A stretch of 64,000 nt of DNA from Alnus glutinosa. Its lineage: Eukaryota; Streptophyta; Magnoliopsida; Fagales; Betulaceae. Positions within the stretch are counted from its first letter, which is position 1. Each line of letters starts with the position of its first letter. The stretch lies in the NCBI RefSeq assembly GCF_958979055.1, contig NC_084897.1:22627628-22691627 (forward strand), in the 5' to 3' direction. Below the pieces are notes generated by a model that saw only the letters and a list, made by a program, of their open reading frames with translations, was not told where the DNA came from and ran no database searches. Shown here piece by piece: positions 38,801-48,850 of the stretch. A program made the translations under genes and the position numbers.

Positions 38801-41800
38801 AGGAAATTTTGTAAAAACTAAATCCTTTTAGTTCAAAACATCACTTTTCACGACTTGTATAACCATAGGTAAAGTGTAATCCATGCTAATCTACTAAGGT
38901 TAAACACTTAAGTTCTTGAGTCACTCGCTATCCTAAAACTTTCAAATCTCAAAACTTGATACTAGCAACTTATGACGGTATCTTTAATATACTTTGAATA
39001 AATCTTCAGTAAGCTACAACATAACATCTCAAACTTAGACTTAGATCAATTGTTTTTGTCTCACAGAATATGCTAACACAATATAAGCTTAATAGTTTTT
39101 CACCAATTTTGAAAAAGAAAGAAAGAAAAGAACTGTCTAGAGTAAAGGTTCGGCGGTTCTTCTAAAACCAGATATTTATCATAAGCATATCCAGCATGAG
39201 GTTAGGCTTCTTACTTATGAAAACGTAAGCTTTCTATTTCATCTATCCAAAGGTTTGATGCAACAGATCCCAATAGTATTAACATTGACTGAGCTCAGTT
39301 GGGAATTTCAATTTCAGTTCTGCCGCATTTTGGTATGTCCATTATAATTGCCATCTCTCCTCCATATACTACTTCTCTTACAAACCAGATTTTTTGGCCG
39401 AAAAAACTATAAAGATCCAAAATAAATTGTAATTGATAGCATAAGCAGATATAGAACCAGTCTAACCCCAAGAAATTTCCACCACCAGTAGCATGCCTGT
39501 TTTGGATTGACCCATTATCTGTCCTTTCTGTGAGCACTGCAGGAGAGGTTTGTGCAGAAGTAGAAACATACTGATTTTCCTGCTTCGTCTCATCTGCAAT
39601 GGCATTCCTTCATGAGTCCTCGTGAGGCAGAACTATTGATACTCATGTTATAACCCCCCCCCCCCCCCCCAACAAAAAAAAAAAATCGCTATGAGAACAG
39701 TATTATAACTACTAAATGTAAGGTTTTCCATCACCATCTTATTAAACCAACAATCTAAGATTATTAAACTAATTAATTGGTATAGAAAAGCGCACTTAGC
39801 AATAAAGGAGTAAATTCCAATACATATGATACCAATTACAAGAAAATTGGTCTTACTCATAGTTCTTAAAACATGGCACTAAGTATAACTCAGCATTCTA
39901 CATTAATGATGGTACAAATGACATTTGCAGCGTACTCAGACTACATACTATAGCCATCAGAGCCACCACTGAGAATATCATCAAGTGAAACATTCCCTAT
40001 CTCATTTCGGATAAGGGATGGACCAGCGGTGTTTAGAATTTCTTCTGACAATGTAGTTTTCACAGCTATACATCTGCAAGCACCAAAAAGAAGATTACAA
40101 TTTTTTTTTTTTTGATAAATAACTCGTTTCATTGATAGGCGCAAAGGGACGCAACCCTAGTACACAAGTTGTATACAAAGAAAGTCCCCCGTAAATGCCA
40201 CAAGAAAATTACACTTTTACCAAATAAACATATAGCCTAGTAGTTCCAAAGAGATAAAACAAACAATAATTAGGGACATAGCAGACCAACTCAAAGTCAA
40301 TAAATTTAGACATTGAAAGTATTTATTCACACTTGATTTGAACAAATAAAACACATAATACGAACACATTTACCTCATTTGAGCAGCTTTGGCAGCTTGA
40401 ACTCCTGCTAGTGCATCTTCAATAACAATACACTAGCAAAATAGAGGAATAAATTATTTCTTTTATATAAGAGTGATTGGTCAGAGAAATATTACAAGGG
40501 ACAATTTCATTCGTGGAAAATTATGCTGACAAACTCTCATTCATAGTATGGTGAATAGAAATTGGGAAAATTCTTTAGATGGAAAAAGTAAATCAGAATG
40601 AACATACAGGAACAATCTTTAATATTTAGTCCAAGGCAAAAGCCAACAGAGCGAACTCTTTCTTAGAAACTTTGTGAGACATTCAAGGAAACCATCATTT
40701 GTAAAAACTATCCAACTATTTGTCTAATAATGTGCAAGTGTGCTTATCAGTGACCTTTCCACCTCTCCTCGTCTTAAGAAAGAAATTTTATTTTCCTGAA
40801 AAGAATAGTTAATATGTAACAGAAAAACTATGTAGCAATAATCACAAGTTCGTTACATCCACTATCTGAAGTCAATGAAGACGTTGTCTTGAAAACATCT
40901 CCAAAGATAATAGACATGCAGAATTGGTTAGTATACCTCAATCGGGGGCACATTTAAGATCTTTGATGCAGCTAAGAAAATATCAGGAGCAGGTTTCAAA
41001 TTCTCAAAAGCATCTGCTGACACAATAGTGTCAAACCTGAAAGGAGGCTAACAAAATAATTAGAACAGAAAGTCCCATAAAGATGAACTTTACAGTCTAC
41101 TCTCAAATATTTGGGTGAAATCTACAGTTCAACTATGGTTTTAGACTAATCTGATTCCTATACGCATACTCATGCCCAGCACCCAAATAACACCAAGTTA
41201 CTTGCCCGCATGTCCTCTTTGTCATTATTATATTCTAGATCTTGTGTTGTACAACATTTCCTGTTCAACAACTGGGAAAACATTAGTACACATATTTGAC
41301 GTTGTCCAGTATGTGTACAGTTACCCACAAACTGTGTTCTTCTTTCCTTCGTTTCACTTGGGTCTGTGTTGGGGTTCCTCATTATGCCATAATTCTTTGG
41401 TTAGTTGCCAGAGGTAGGCTGACTACTTTTGACAGACTGGTCTCTTTTGGTATTTCCTAGCCTCTCTAATGCCTTTTTTGCAATGGGGGAATTTGAGAGT
41501 ATAAACCACGTTCTTTTTTCTTGTCAGTGCTCTAATAGAATATGGCATTCTCTATTTGGTAAATGTAAATTACCTTGTGCGTATTCCTGTTGGGAGGATA
41601 TATTTCTAGATGTTGCTAGTACATATGTTTAAAAGTAAGTTCCTTCATGACCGAATTGTAAGCTCATGGTAGTTGTGAGCGTCTATATCCTTTAGGGAAA
41701 GGAAATCTAGACTGCTCATGCGAAAGAGTTGAGATGTTGATGGGACACCAGATATAGGCCAGTGATTACATATTTGACATTTTCCAGTATGTTTACAGTT

Positions 41801-43748
41801 ACCTACAGACTATATTCTTCTTTCCTTCTAAGGCTATACCCAGTTATTGGACTCTCATGAGTTCAGTTCCGTTTTGAAATAATCAGAATTTTGACTCTAT
41901 AAATTTGAACCTTTTTTCTTTCTTTAGCAAGCATATCTGACCCTTTATGAAACTATACATGATATTTATCTTTAAGACTTCCACTCTTCAATGTTATTTG
42001 AGTTCAAGTCAAGTTTGAAGCTTAAGATATTCATCCTGATGATCCAACTTGCAAAACATGTCAGTGTTCAGTGATTATTGCACCAACATATGAATAATTA
42101 AAAAGTATAAATTGGAGACTGTAATATGTTCCACTATTACATAAATCTGAGAAGCACAGCACGTGATTGGATTGGCTTACATTGACAATGGTAAACCAGC
42201 AGCAGCAAGATTTGCATCAACCTTAATACGATCAGCACTAGATGCAACAGCAACTTTAAGGCCTTTGCTTTTACACTGTTATGCAGCAGCAGTTAGTTAT
42301 TTAATAACTAGATGCAGCAACAATGTAGTAACATCATGTGATCCATGATTCGTCGCCCCCCACATACCTGAGTAATGAGTTCGAGGGCACCTGGGAATCC
42401 TATTCCAGAATTTGGTTTTGCATACTACAAAAAGTGAAAATTTTAGGTCTTAGTGACTATTTGGTGACTGGAGAGTAGCACCATCGTGACATATGTTGTC
42501 ATTGCATCATGGGTTTTAACAAAGTTGTAGACAAAGATAGTAATCAATTACCTTATCTAAATATATCTCAAAGAACCTCTTTTTTGCAGCCTCAGGATTG
42601 AATCCCTCAACTCCCTTAACAGAAGCAACGCCTCCTAAAAAGTTTGCTTCACCTAGTGTAGGTGTCAAAACAAAGATGTTATTTCAAAATTTTGCACATT
42701 AGCAAATCAGAATGGGGATTCATCACTTTTACTGATTAGCACAAAGCTATCCAAAGTTTGAAAATTTGGGTTCTTTCAATTCCAACCCTCGTGATAAAAC
42801 CCCAAAAGCATATTGAGCACAATTACCCACTTTTCCATGAAGAATAGGAAGAAGGTAACAACAGAAGAAGCCATTTACCCACTTGCAATATTTTCTTCCA
42901 ACAAATTATCACTAGTACAAGGGCTTATCAATAATTGTTAAATCCTCCAATTATCCCAAAAACTTAATCTGATAGGAATGAATTAATTTAATCATTTAAT
43001 TTATATTCTAACGCTCCCTCTCACGTGTGGGCTAAAAACATTCCTTAATAGATAAAGCCCAACACGTGAAATATTTAATTGAGATAGGAAGTGAATGACA
43101 AAAATAAGGTTCGAACTCAGGACCTCAGCTCAGATATCATGTTAAATTCTCCACTTATCCCAAAAGCTGACAGAAATAGATGAATTTAATCATTTAGTTT
43201 ATATTATAACATTAATATAGCTCGCCAGAACAAAAATATTCATAACTAAAAACACAGCAAAACAGTAGGAATAATTCACTAATCACATTCCCCATAGTTT
43301 TCGTCACAAATAAAAATATAACTACCAATGTCTAACTACTAGGCAATGGAAATGAATACAATTAAGATTTACATTCATTACCAGTTCCCATGAATGGCAA
43401 AAAATCCTCTACAGCTACTTGGACCCCCATTTCGGCGAACACGTCCACGGCAGCCCTTCTTGAAGGCTCTTCGCTGTTACACAACACTCCATCCATGTCA
43501 AACAACACGGCAGAAACCTTCCCCCACTTCCTCCCAGAAGACTCTTCTTCGACACTCTTCTCCTCAACCTTCAAGCACGCTCTCACCGACATTTTTCGGA
43601 GGCGTTTCGGCTGGTAATGCAGGAAATAGGTAGGGAGTGAGATGGGTTTTAGCCTTCTTGGGTTGGCAGAGAAGTTGAAGAGCACGTTGGGGCGTGAGAG
43701 ACAAGAGGGAGCTGAAAGTAGCAGTTTCAAGTTCATGGCCATGGCCAT
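25585..43748 (-). CDS. SOQ1: SUPPRESSOR OF QUENCHING 1 (HAD + thioredoxin-like + NHL protein), chloroplastic
   Basis: 28 exons, 3258 nt, 1085 residues (Arabidopsis SOQ1 is about 1055). Exons: 43382-43748, 42552-42652, 42368-42424, 42181-42275, 40937-41036, 40374-40432, 39949-40073, 39467-39593, 37319-37406, 37058-37136, 36769-36829, 36564-36639, 36356-36466, 35409-35504, 34694-34816, 33792-33989, 33244-33348, 32706-32770, 31436-31529, 31039-31196, 30815-30864, 30595-30716, 30316-30423, 29232-29324, 28245-28281, 26789-27036, 26471-26620, 25585-25749. All junctions are GT-AG and in phase. Domains: transit peptide (about 1-55); stromal HAD hydrolase with DMDGV at 84-88; membrane helix about 350-370 after RRDIIRYGS; lumenal thioredoxin-like domain with CCINC at 460-464; NHL beta-propeller about 565-900; C-terminal domain to 1085. 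SOQ1 is a thylakoid protein that limits the slow, lipocalin-dependent quenching qH. The exon 8 donor (GG/GTTAG) is the least typical junction, but its phase and the homology fit. Confidence 0.97.
28422..29023. mobile_element. Mutator-like MITE in SOQ1 intron 24
   Basis: The 584-bp element (28431-29014) starts GGATCAAGATTCCC and ends with the inverse of GGTTTAGGATTCCC. Its inverted repeats are about 80 bp and include AATTTTTAGGGTATTC. GATTGACTG is duplicated exactly at 28422-28430 and 29015-29023, the 9-bp duplication typical of Mutator. No coding capacity is seen. It lies between SOQ1 exons 24 and 25 and is presumably spliced out. Confidence 0.85.
29838..30170. repeat. Degenerate tandem triplication in SOQ1 intron 23
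   Basis: Three copies of a block starting AATAGGTAGCTATA and ending CTACTGTCxTCTxAGCACAAT begin at 29838, 29966 and 30061. Copies 1 and 3 also share a GATGAAGCxATATTTTC extension that copy 2 lacks, giving spacings of 128 and 95 bp. Confidence 0.8.
31886..32145 (-). mobile_element. TRIM-type LTR element (older copy) in SOQ1 intron 18
   Basis: Two direct terminal repeats of about 80 bp (starting TGCTAAAT and TGTTAAAT) flank a very short interior. On the minus strand the interior begins with a TAATATTAGAGCAG primer-site relic. Same family as 42936-43211. It never had coding capacity and is a degenerate fossil. Confidence 0.65.
35620..36103. repeat. Recent 256-bp tandem duplication with a GA bridge in SOQ1 intron 13
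   Basis: A block starting AGCATGGAATGTATCA at 35631 recurs at 35887 and runs to AAAGGTAGA at 35847 and 36103. I see a single base difference. A (GA)n run (about 35843-35888) joins the copies, and another GA run precedes the first. This looks like unequal exchange or slippage anchored on the microsatellite. Confidence 0.92.
40089..40213 (-). mobile_element. Truncated LINE 3' tail in SOQ1 intron 6
   Basis: On the minus strand about 100 bp of LINE-like 3' end (…CCTATCAATGAAACGAG…) runs into a poly-A tail (plus-strand T run from 40101). It is flanked by AGAAGATTACA (40089-40099) and AGAAAATTACA (40203-40213), an 11-bp target duplication with one change. This is a classic severely 5'-truncated retroposition. 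Confidence 0.75.
41285..41830 (+). mobile_element. LINE ORF2 3'-end relic (zf-RVT) in SOQ1 intron 4
   Basis: Plus-strand frames around 41370-41632 encode pieces such as [11 protein letters not shown]-like and [20 protein letters not shown]. This is the zinc-binding zf-RVT domain that ends plant L1-type reverse transcriptases; the frame breaks at least once. The relic lies between two imperfect direct repeats of about 62 bp starting ACATATTTGAC (41289 and 41768). They are too long for an ordinary target duplication and may be a later segmental duplication. Confidence 0.65.
42936..43211 (-). mobile_element. TRIM-type LTR element in SOQ1 intron 1
   Basis: Direct terminal repeats of about 75 bp (TGTTAAAT…TTCTAAC-type ends at 42936 and 43140) enclose about 125 bp. 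On the minus strand the left LTR is followed by TGATATCTGAGCT, a primer-binding-site relic, and the right one is preceded by the purine-rich GAGAGGGAGC. Flanks ATAAT/TTAAT fit a 5-bp duplication with one change. It is structurally whole for a TRIM, non-coding and moderately old. Confidence 0.75.
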
Positions 43749-44192
43749 GGTGATGGTGGTGGGTAATAAACTAAACTAACTGATTCTGTCTGTGAGTGGC
43801 GGGGAGCGTGTCTTGTTATATCGTGTTACGCTTGGACGAAAGTAGCCATCCTGTTCTGTGAAAGGTCTATGCAGTTGAGATGGGTTTGTTGTCTTTTTAT
43901 GGATTTCCAGGGGTATTTTTTTAAGGAAATAAATGCTTTTTCAATCATGGAGAAATGTTTATTTATTTATTTTTTAATTACTGAGGTGTGGAATCATTTG
44001 TCCATTATCCACTTGGCGACCACTCTTTCATACAGTTTCTTCCAAATCCCATCCAGATTATTAAACTGATATATATTAAAATTCATGATTCTCGTGTGCA
44101 TATTTAATTTTATATTTATTTTTAATAAATCATATGATTTTTATATATATATTTTAAAAAATATATGAGAGAATCATATTTATTTTGGACAA

Positions 44193-44347
44193 ATAATACT
44201 ACTTTTTACACTTATTTATTATACTGGCTGACATTGAGCGTTTTAAGTGGCTTACGATATCAACCACTTAAGGAAATAATAATATAAGTCACTTAAAAAA
44301 CGTCATAGCAGCTAGTGTGATAATACGGTATGAAGTATAGCATTACT
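44193..44347. mobile_element. Short TIR MITE, about 155 bp
   Basis: The left arm ATAATACTAC…ACTGGCTGACATTGAGCGTTTTAAGTG is mirrored on the right by CACTTAAAAAACGTCATAGCAGC…AGTATAGCATTAC. A related half-copy starts at about 44391 (GTAATGCTACTAC) and similar ends occur near 57046. No gene is present in 43749-45139. Confidence 0.6.
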
Positions 44348-45139
44348 CATTTTGGACTCATTAATTAATAGACTAGATTAGAAGAAAGAGTAATGCTACT
44401 ACTTTTCGCACTCATTTATTACATTTATTTTACATCGGCTAACTATATGTATTTTAAGTTTTTTTTTTTTTTCTAAATAATTATATGAAAAGTATCTTAA
44501 AACACGTCTCGTCAGTCCGTGGGACAGATAACATTATTCTAAGAAATATTTCATCTCTTTCCTCCTCTCTAATTTACTCTATTTTTGGGCTCATGGGCTG
44601 CTCAAGGGGCCGAATGAGCTGTGTCCATATAAGCTATTACTCTTTTTGGATTAAAGGTTAAATATGGACCTAGCAGCCCAAACATCCCCATGAACCTTAA
44701 GCTCACCTGGTTTAGTACCTTTTAGGTGGAAGAGAAGCAACAAGTTAACTATTTGATAGAACCCAGATAAACTCCAAGATGATTAATTAGATTAATGACA
44801 TTATAAATCTGTCATATTTCACTAACCATTGCACCATGATATCAGTGGTGCGTAGTGCAGGAAAGACTGAGATATAGAAGGTGCCACTTGCATGTTGAAC
44901 CCTATAATGGCAACATAATCAAACTTTAGTCCTAATAACACTATGTAAATCCCACACCATTACTGAAAAGATTTCACTGATTATTTACTGTTTTTCATTG
45001 TTACTATTTTGGCTGCCCACTTTCTAGCACATCTGCACTAGTATTCCCAATAAGGCCAGGAACTGTGATTACCCCCACCACTAAAAATACTACCTTCGAT
45101 CAATTCCCACTTATCATGATGAAGCAAGGACATTTCTGC

Positions 45140-45146
45140 TATAAAT
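45140..45146 (+). promoter_or_regulatory. TATA box of the small secreted-peptide gene
   Basis: TATAAAT lies about 30 bp upstream of a leader containing CATCATATACAGACAG. A 5'UTR intron then runs from the GT at 45208 (ATAAG/GTACTC) to the AG at 45300 (AAGTGCAG/GTTTAATC), with the ATG at 45309. Confidence 0.7.
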
Positions 45147-45308
45147 TCTCTTCCTTGAGTTCAATGCTCACCATCTCCATCATATACAGACAGAGAGAGA
45201 ATATAAGGTACTCCAACATGTTCAGCATTGTTTGGTTCATTTGAGCTGAATAGCATTTGATAAATTATATTTTAATCTTGGTTTCAACTTTCAAGTGCAG
45301 GTTTAATC

Positions 45309-45626
45309 ATGAAGACAGTACTTGCTCTAGTTGCCATCGGACTGCTCCTCTGTTTCCAAGGTGATGCCAAAAGGTTTCTCTTGGAGGAGGTGACCAAAGG
45401 AAAAGCTGGAGTTGACAGTTCTCCTGCTGATGTTAAGCCAACTGTTAATGGCAGTCCATTAACAGGTTCAGCCCCAACAGTTGTAGCAAATGCCAAGAAC
45501 GATAACAACAGTGCTGAAGATGATAAGAATGAGAGTTATGGAAACTATGGAAATCCTTCTGGATCATCAACTGAGACTCACCGTATTTATACAACTGATT
45601 GCCAACCTGGAAAAAAATGTCCTTAA
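45309..45626 (+). CDS. Small secreted protein, possible peptide-hormone precursor
   Basis: 105 residues. Residues 1-20 form a clear signal peptide (MKTVLALVAIGLLLCFQGDA) with likely cleavage after GDA. The middle is variable, hydrophilic and rich in Ser, Asn, Asp and Lys. The C-terminus is compact: ESYGNYGNPSGSSTETHRIY, then TTDCQPGKKCP with two cysteines five residues apart. This organisation (signal, variable pro-region, short C-terminal motif) is that of plant signalling-peptide precursors. YGNPS faintly recalls PSY peptides (YGDPS), but the lengths and following residues differ, so I assign no family. A TATA box and a spliced leader support a real gene. The single coding exon is complete. 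Confidence 0.8.
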   Translation: MKTVLALVAIGLLLCFQGDAKRFLLEEVTKGKAGVDSSPADVKPTVNGSPLTGSAPTVVANAKNDNNSAEDDKNESYGNYGNPSGSSTETHRIYTTDCQPGKKCP

Positions 45627-47275
45627 GCTTTCTATGAAGAAGATGGCATGAATTAGTATGCATGTAAACTTAGGTAAAAATAAAGATGCACGGTGCATGT
45701 GGACATGCAGTATGTGTTGTTACGTCTTTGATGTTCTCTTCCACAATATTTAGCAAATAAGTAAATCATGTTTAATAGTTTTTCATGGTTGTACACTGCC
45801 TGGGTGCCTCCAGGTCCACTACCTTTGTGGTAATTGTCAGATAGGAACAAAAACCATGGCTAGTGCGGTTTGGTGTGCTGTATATATATATATGTATAAC
45901 TTGAAGGGCATATACATATATTTGCTATCAGTAGCTGGAAGTGCTCAGAGAGACTCAAGGTGCTCTAAAGCTCTGTTTTTTGATTAAAGTGAGCCGGATG
46001 AAATAGAATAATCTCTCTTTAGAGCCGGCTTGAGATTGTGTTAAAAAGTGCTTTTAGTACATAAAAAATAATACCAAACAAAAAATGAGCCCGTTTGGTA
46101 AAAAAAACTAAAAATCTCTTTTTTGTTTTTCTTCAACAATTAGGATTTTTCAATAGACAAAAACTCTCATATGTAATTTGGTCGATTTAGGTTTGAAAGA
46201 ATTTGCTATGTGGTCACAACGAGTTTACCCACTCTATTGGCTACACATTCTTTTTTATTTTTTAAGGCAGATCATAATATTTTTAATAATCGCTTTAACG
46301 GCATTTTCATCGTGATACACCTCGTGGATCTTCGACGTTTTGAGCAAATGAAATGAAGCTTTGCCATTCAACAACCGATATCAAATGCACGCCAAACCAA
46401 TCAGCAACTGACACGTGTCTTATCCTTTCGTTATAAATTTTAAGATTGTTGGTGGATTTTTTTTCTATTTAGAGTGATTTCGATAACAATTTTCTATTTC
46501 CTTTTGTAAGATAAATTATAACATATATTTTTTTTATTAAAAGAGCTCAAGGATGTGCTCACTCAGTTAGGTCTTTCAGAGCATGGGAATCGAAGAATCA
46601 GGTGAGATGCATATTTATTGCTTTTGTTGCTACTGGCAACATTATGCTCATGCAATCATGGTTGTCTTGTGTCAAAAATGAAGCTACCCTAGTGTTGACA
46701 TGACTGGTATCACCAATTATGCATAATAATTATCTTTAAATATATTTTGCATGAGTCATCATAATAGTTCTTAATTATCAGCATCTTTTGCATGAGTCGC
46801 GTAATATATGCATGAAGCTGATCATTCATGTACGATATGCTTTTATCTTAGCCTTTTTGTAAGATTGCGTGTTATGAGAATAACCAAGATAGATATCAGC
46901 AATCCCCACTTTGTAAAAGAGGATGAAACAGAAACATGTCCAATAATCAATGGCTAAATCAGATTTCAAACCTTCGACAAAATGGGAAATTGCAGTTTCC
47001 ATTTGCCAAAATATTAATGCTCAGTAATGTTAAGAGGTTTGTTGGAGACTCAAACAACTACTTCGATCAATAGTTTTCCTACAAAAATCCAAGACAACAT
47101 TGCACATGCGATGTGCATGATGAATTTTAGACTTTTTTTTCTCACCCTTTGGTTCGTATTATTATGTAGGGGCGATCGTCTTTTACTACACAGTAACTAC
47201 AATTTATCCAACATTATTTCCCTTTCGTTATTGTGATAATGCTCGATCATCATTAAACAAAATTTGCAAGCCACG
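45627..47275. other. Downstream region of the peptide gene, no further gene recognised
   Basis: The first few hundred bases are likely 3'UTR and terminator of the peptide gene. A TA run lies at 45883-45892. The remainder is AT-rich, with no protein-like frame or RNA gene that I can support. Confidence 0.5.
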
Positions 47276-47980
47276 ACATCCCTTGCTTATTGATTTCCTT
47301 GTACCTTCGAAGTAGTCAATATCATTGTAGTCAGGATGTGATTTAAAGTGTCTCATTCTTGCTAATCTTGTTTTTGATATGGCATTAGTAGCCTCGTAGA
47401 GATATCTTTCGTGATTAGAATGATCTTGATCTTATCCTAATTGGATCCATACTTTATAGCCTTTAGTTTAAGCTTGACATGAGGAGGAGGGATGGCATTG
47501 TTTGTAGTAAGGCCTCTCCTTATGTATTATGACCTCCTCAACTTAATTCCTCATTGAGTTTGTGATATCTTGTTATTATATCCTCTTCAACTTTACTCAT
47601 TAAGTTCGTAATATCGTGTTGAATGATATTGGGATATACTACAACAATGCCATCCCTCCTCCTTGTGCCTTAAACCAAAAGCTAGCTAGCAAATCTCAAC
47701 TCATTGGCTGGTTTTGAGAGCCTTGTAGAACCTTGAATGCTCAAGAGAGCCAATATTGGTAATATACAAAGAGGATCCAATTAGTTAAATCATTCAGATC
47801 GTGAGACACGGGTTAATGGACTTTCAAGAGCGAAATAGTCATGGTCAAGAGAAAGATCATCTCTCAGGTTGACGCAACTAGTAATGCCATACCAAAAACA
47901 AGATTCTTCAGAAGGAGACTTAATATCTCGTCCCGATTACAATGATATTGGTTACTTTGAAGATGGAAGGAAATCAAGAA
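47276..47980. repeat. Long imperfect inverted repeat (hairpin locus)
   Basis: Arm 1 (about 47276-47520) read in reverse matches arm 2 (about 47640-47980). Shared blocks include GACTACAATGATATTG, ACTAATGCCAT and CAATGCCATCCCTCCTCCT. The spacer (47530-47625) is itself a tandem pair (CCTCxTCAACTT…GTxATATCxTGTT). Arm 2 has extra insertions. In arm 1 the minus strand is open for about 40 codons (YEATNAISKTRLARMRHFKS, then HPDYNDIDYFEGTRK), suggesting that the arms derive from a coding sequence I cannot name. Confidence 0.75.
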
Positions 47981-48850
47981 GCAAGGAAAGAGATAAGTAC
48001 AGTAAAAACCACCTATGAACAAAGAAAGGTGAGAAGAAAGTCTAAAACTTATCATGTACATCACAAATCCTGATGCAACCACTTCTATCTTCGTTCTCCT
48101 TCACCACCACACCAGTCGGAAGAGGCTATTGAGAATTCTCCAAGTAAGTCCCAAAAGTCTTGGATCTTACTTGCTGAATTCCGATAGTCTCTTCCCTTGT
48201 TGTCTTTGCGAGCTCCGCGGCCGAAAAGAAATGAAAAGAAGAAAAAGGTGTGTTTATGATGTAAAGCATTTGTGACCATGCATGTCCACTTGATAATGTA
48301 AATTGCTGTCTTCTTCTCTTTTCAACCATCTTCTTGAAAAAGTGGGAGTTGGGTTATATTTCTCCACTCTCCTCAATTGCCCCTGAATTCTGATGCCTAC
48401 CATAAAGTAAAATGAACTTATTTTGGAAAATGCATAGACTCATTTATATTTATATATAACTTAAGTTGGCATTTTTTGTGATGCTTTTTCCCACAGAAAT
48501 AAGTTTGCTTTGTCCATATCATTCTTTTAGAATTATTTTGTGCGTTTGGTGTGTAAGAATTTGATTGAAGTAAATGATTGTTACACAAAAGCTAATTTAA
48601 TTTAGTGTCATATCATGTCTTATGTAACTCTGCATCTCTCTGCTGAGTAACTCTATCTAGTAAAAAATAAAAGCATATTGAAATGTACCTTCAAAACTCT
48701 CTTAATTATTGAATTTCTCATTCCTCACAAGCTTAATCATCCAGAAAATCAACATCAAAGTCGACACAAAAAGACAGTTTCTCTCAAAATGTACATCCTA
48801 ATATAGCATATCAAATAACGATCAGGTCGGATACAAGTTTCCCAAGCAGA

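Noticed and set aside
45445-45663. Minus-strand frame opposite the secreted-peptide gene
   Set aside because: Pure antisense shadow; the plus frame has the signal peptide, TATA box and splice signals.
48054-48275. 73-codon plus-strand frame near the inverted repeat
   Set aside because: No domain, no splice-consistent extension and weak composition; not supported as a gene.
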